Source of the DNA: Ferdinandcohnia humi_A
Lineage (GTDB): Bacteria; Bacillota; Bacilli; Bacillales; Bacillaceae_L
Direction of reading: 5' to 3'
Assembly (NCBI GenBank): GCA_047608075.1
Contig: JBLKRX010000011.1
Location: 84,806-148,805 of the forward strand
Length of the DNA: 64,000 nucleotides
How positions within the stretch are numbered: position 1 is the stretch's first letter; the number at the start of each line of letters is the position of its first letter. Shown in pieces: positions 62,871 to 64,000 of this stretch. The notes under the pieces are model-generated. The model was not told where the DNA came from and ran no database searches. It saw only the letters and a list, made by a program, of their open reading frames with translations. The position numbers and the translations under genes were made by a program.

Positions 62871-62937
62871 ATACCCTCAATACTTATAATTCACAGCTTT
62901 TAACACTATTATCAAGCAGCAAACCGAAAATAATTCC

Positions 62938-63705
62938 CTACCCCTTCAATAGTATCTTATTTACTACATTTACTCCACCCGAAACAGACACAACGCTACC
63001 TGTAATCATGTCTGACTTATCATCACAAAGAAAAGCTATTACTCTAGCAATATCCTCACCCGTTCCAGATCGACCAATAGGTGTACGTATATCGTTGATC
63101 CCCCTTGATGTGGAGATATCTGCTTCTTTCATATCTCCAATGATATCTCCAGGACATACCATATTAGCAGTAATCCCAAACTCTGCTTCTTCAAGCGCAA
63201 TCGTTTTGGTAAGAGAAACGAGACCTACTTTTGCTGCAGCAAACGCAGATCGGTACAACCAGCTTGGAGAATGTTCGGCATCTTGAAATCCGTACGTTAT
63301 CACTCTTCCAAACCGTTGCTGTCTCATGATCGGAAGAGTTGCTTTTAAGAAATGAAACACCGAACTTAGATTTCCTTCAATCATCTCATACCACTCATCG
63401 TCCTCATAATCCATAAGCTTCTTCCGCTCGAATATGTATGGCCCTGCGTTATTAACGAGATAATCAATTCTACCAAACTTGTTCATAGCTTGTTCCACAA
63501 TATAAAGAATGTCTTCTTTCTTTGTCACGTCACCTTTTACAAATTGGAGTTGTTCCCCAAAGGACTCCCATTCTTTCCTTAAAGCTACTATTCTAGATTC
63601 ATCACTGCGGTAGCTTACTGTAACAGAGTAACCCATATGTAGGAACTCCTCTGTAACCCTTTTCCCAATCCCCTTTGAACCAGCTGTTACGATTGCATGT
63701 CTCAT
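62938..63705 (-). CDS. SDR family protein with altered catalytic residue
   Basis: A 255-residue short-chain dehydrogenase/reductase-like protein. It has the NAD(P) loop TAGSKGIGKRV, NNAG near residue 85 and the C-terminal VVSVSGGVN pattern. The YxxxK motif reads F-A-A-A-K (SAFAAAKVG), so the catalytic Tyr is Phe, and the usual Ser block is ITYGFQD. Substrate is unknown; it may bind rather than reduce. I start at ATG 63705 (MRHAIVTAG) because the longer frame to TTG 63726 has no ribosome-binding site; the site before 63705 is also weak. Confidence 0.82.
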   Translation of the reverse strand: MRHAIVTAGSKGIGKRVTEEFLHMGYSVTVSYRSDESRIVALRKEWESFGEQLQFVKGDVTKKEDILYIVEQAMNKFGRIDYLVNNAGPYIFERKKLMDYEDDEWYEMIEGNLSSVFHFLKATLPIMRQQRFGRVITYGFQDAEHSPSWLYRSAFAAAKVGLVSLTKTIALEEAEFGITANMVCPGDIIGDMKEADISTSRGINDIRTPIGRSGTGEDIARVIAFLCDDKSDMITGSVVSVSGGVNVVNKILLKG

Positions 63706-63937
63706 ATACACACCAGCTTTCTTCAAGATAACGTCATGAAGTGGTTTCCAAAGAAGTAATATTATTATAACTCTATGAGATTTAAATAATAAATATTATT
63801 AGATTGATAAAGCAATTCATGTTTACGAGGGCCATCATTTTGAGGGAAAATTTACCACACTATTTTGAGACACAAATAGTAAGGTTCCACGAACTATGTA
63901 TTAAAGGTAACATACAGTTACCTTTCAGATTGTCGAC

Positions 63938-63980
63938 AAAAGGCATCGAGAGCACTCCCTCTCGATGTCTTTTATCATTT
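63938..63980. terminator. Strong hairpin terminator
   Basis: 12-bp stem AGGCATCGAGAG/CTCTCGATGTCT (one G-T pair) with a 6-base loop, T-rich afterwards on either strand. It probably serves a gene beyond the window. The 230 bp between it and the SDR gene hold only a small AAAGGTAAC/GTTACCTTT palindrome near 63903-63925. Confidence 0.8.
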
Positions 63981-64000
63981 TTGAAAGGAATTGCAGAAAA

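Overview
The window is low-G+C chromosomal DNA from a spore-forming-type Bacillaceae bacterium outside the B. subtilis species group. The backbone order matches B. subtilis (flgN-flgM-yvyF-comFC-comFB-comFA-degV-degU-degS-yvyE-LCP ligase ... tagO). The accessory content (Bacillus-type SecA2, SlaP-like protein, SbsC-like wall-anchor domains) resembles S-layer-bearing Bacillus and Geobacillus. I cannot name the species.

Region 1 (1-12.2 kb), regulation, motility and competence. It holds the start of flgN, flgM behind a near-consensus sigma-D promoter, yvyF, and the comF genes with a class D sortase inserted between comFA and comFB. A DegV protein, a chemoreceptor, the DegS/DegU two-component system, YvyE and an LCP ligase follow.

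Region 2 (12.3-17.2 kb), cell-wall hydrolysis: a 7-SH3-domain amidase, a small SH3 protein and a SpoIID/LytB-like protein. In content it resembles lytABC-lytR, with SH3b repeats as wall anchors.

Region 3 (17.2-35 kb), repeats and a glycopolymer cluster. A RAYT-type Y1 transposase is flanked by oppositely oriented 19-bp palindromes, and seven more copies form an exact 38-bp tandem array beside galU. The minus-strand glycan cluster encodes TagO, Wzz, Wzx, a Wzy-like polymerase, three glycosyltransferases and homologues of WbpA, WbpE, WbpD and WbpI, the enzymes that make UDP-2,3-diacetamido-mannuronic acid. That sugar is part of the secondary cell wall polymer (SCWP) reported for SbsC-type Geobacillus.

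Region 4 (35.6-56.8 kb), S-layer and surface-protein island. SecA2 and the SlaP-like protein sit among five secreted proteins that share an N-terminal domain resembling the SCWP-binding domain of SbsC. This domain is joined to a lytic transglycosylase, a trypsin-like protease, an NTF2-like domain, an unknown domain, and a large Ig-repeat S-layer protein. Nearby are a beta-propeller protein, an NlpC/P60 endopeptidase and a phosphodiester glycosidase; the last two share an unnamed domain. My reading, which is inference, is that regions 3 and 4 form one system: a wall polymer, proteins that dock on it, and the machinery that exports the S-layer.

Region 5 (57-64 kb): a GT-C glycosyltransferase, a GtrB-type synthase and a GtrA-type flippase (a possible three-component glycosylation system), an SGNH hydrolase, a second LCP ligase, and an SDR protein. 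A class I cyclic-di-GMP riboswitch stands directly in front of a 43-residue membrane protein.
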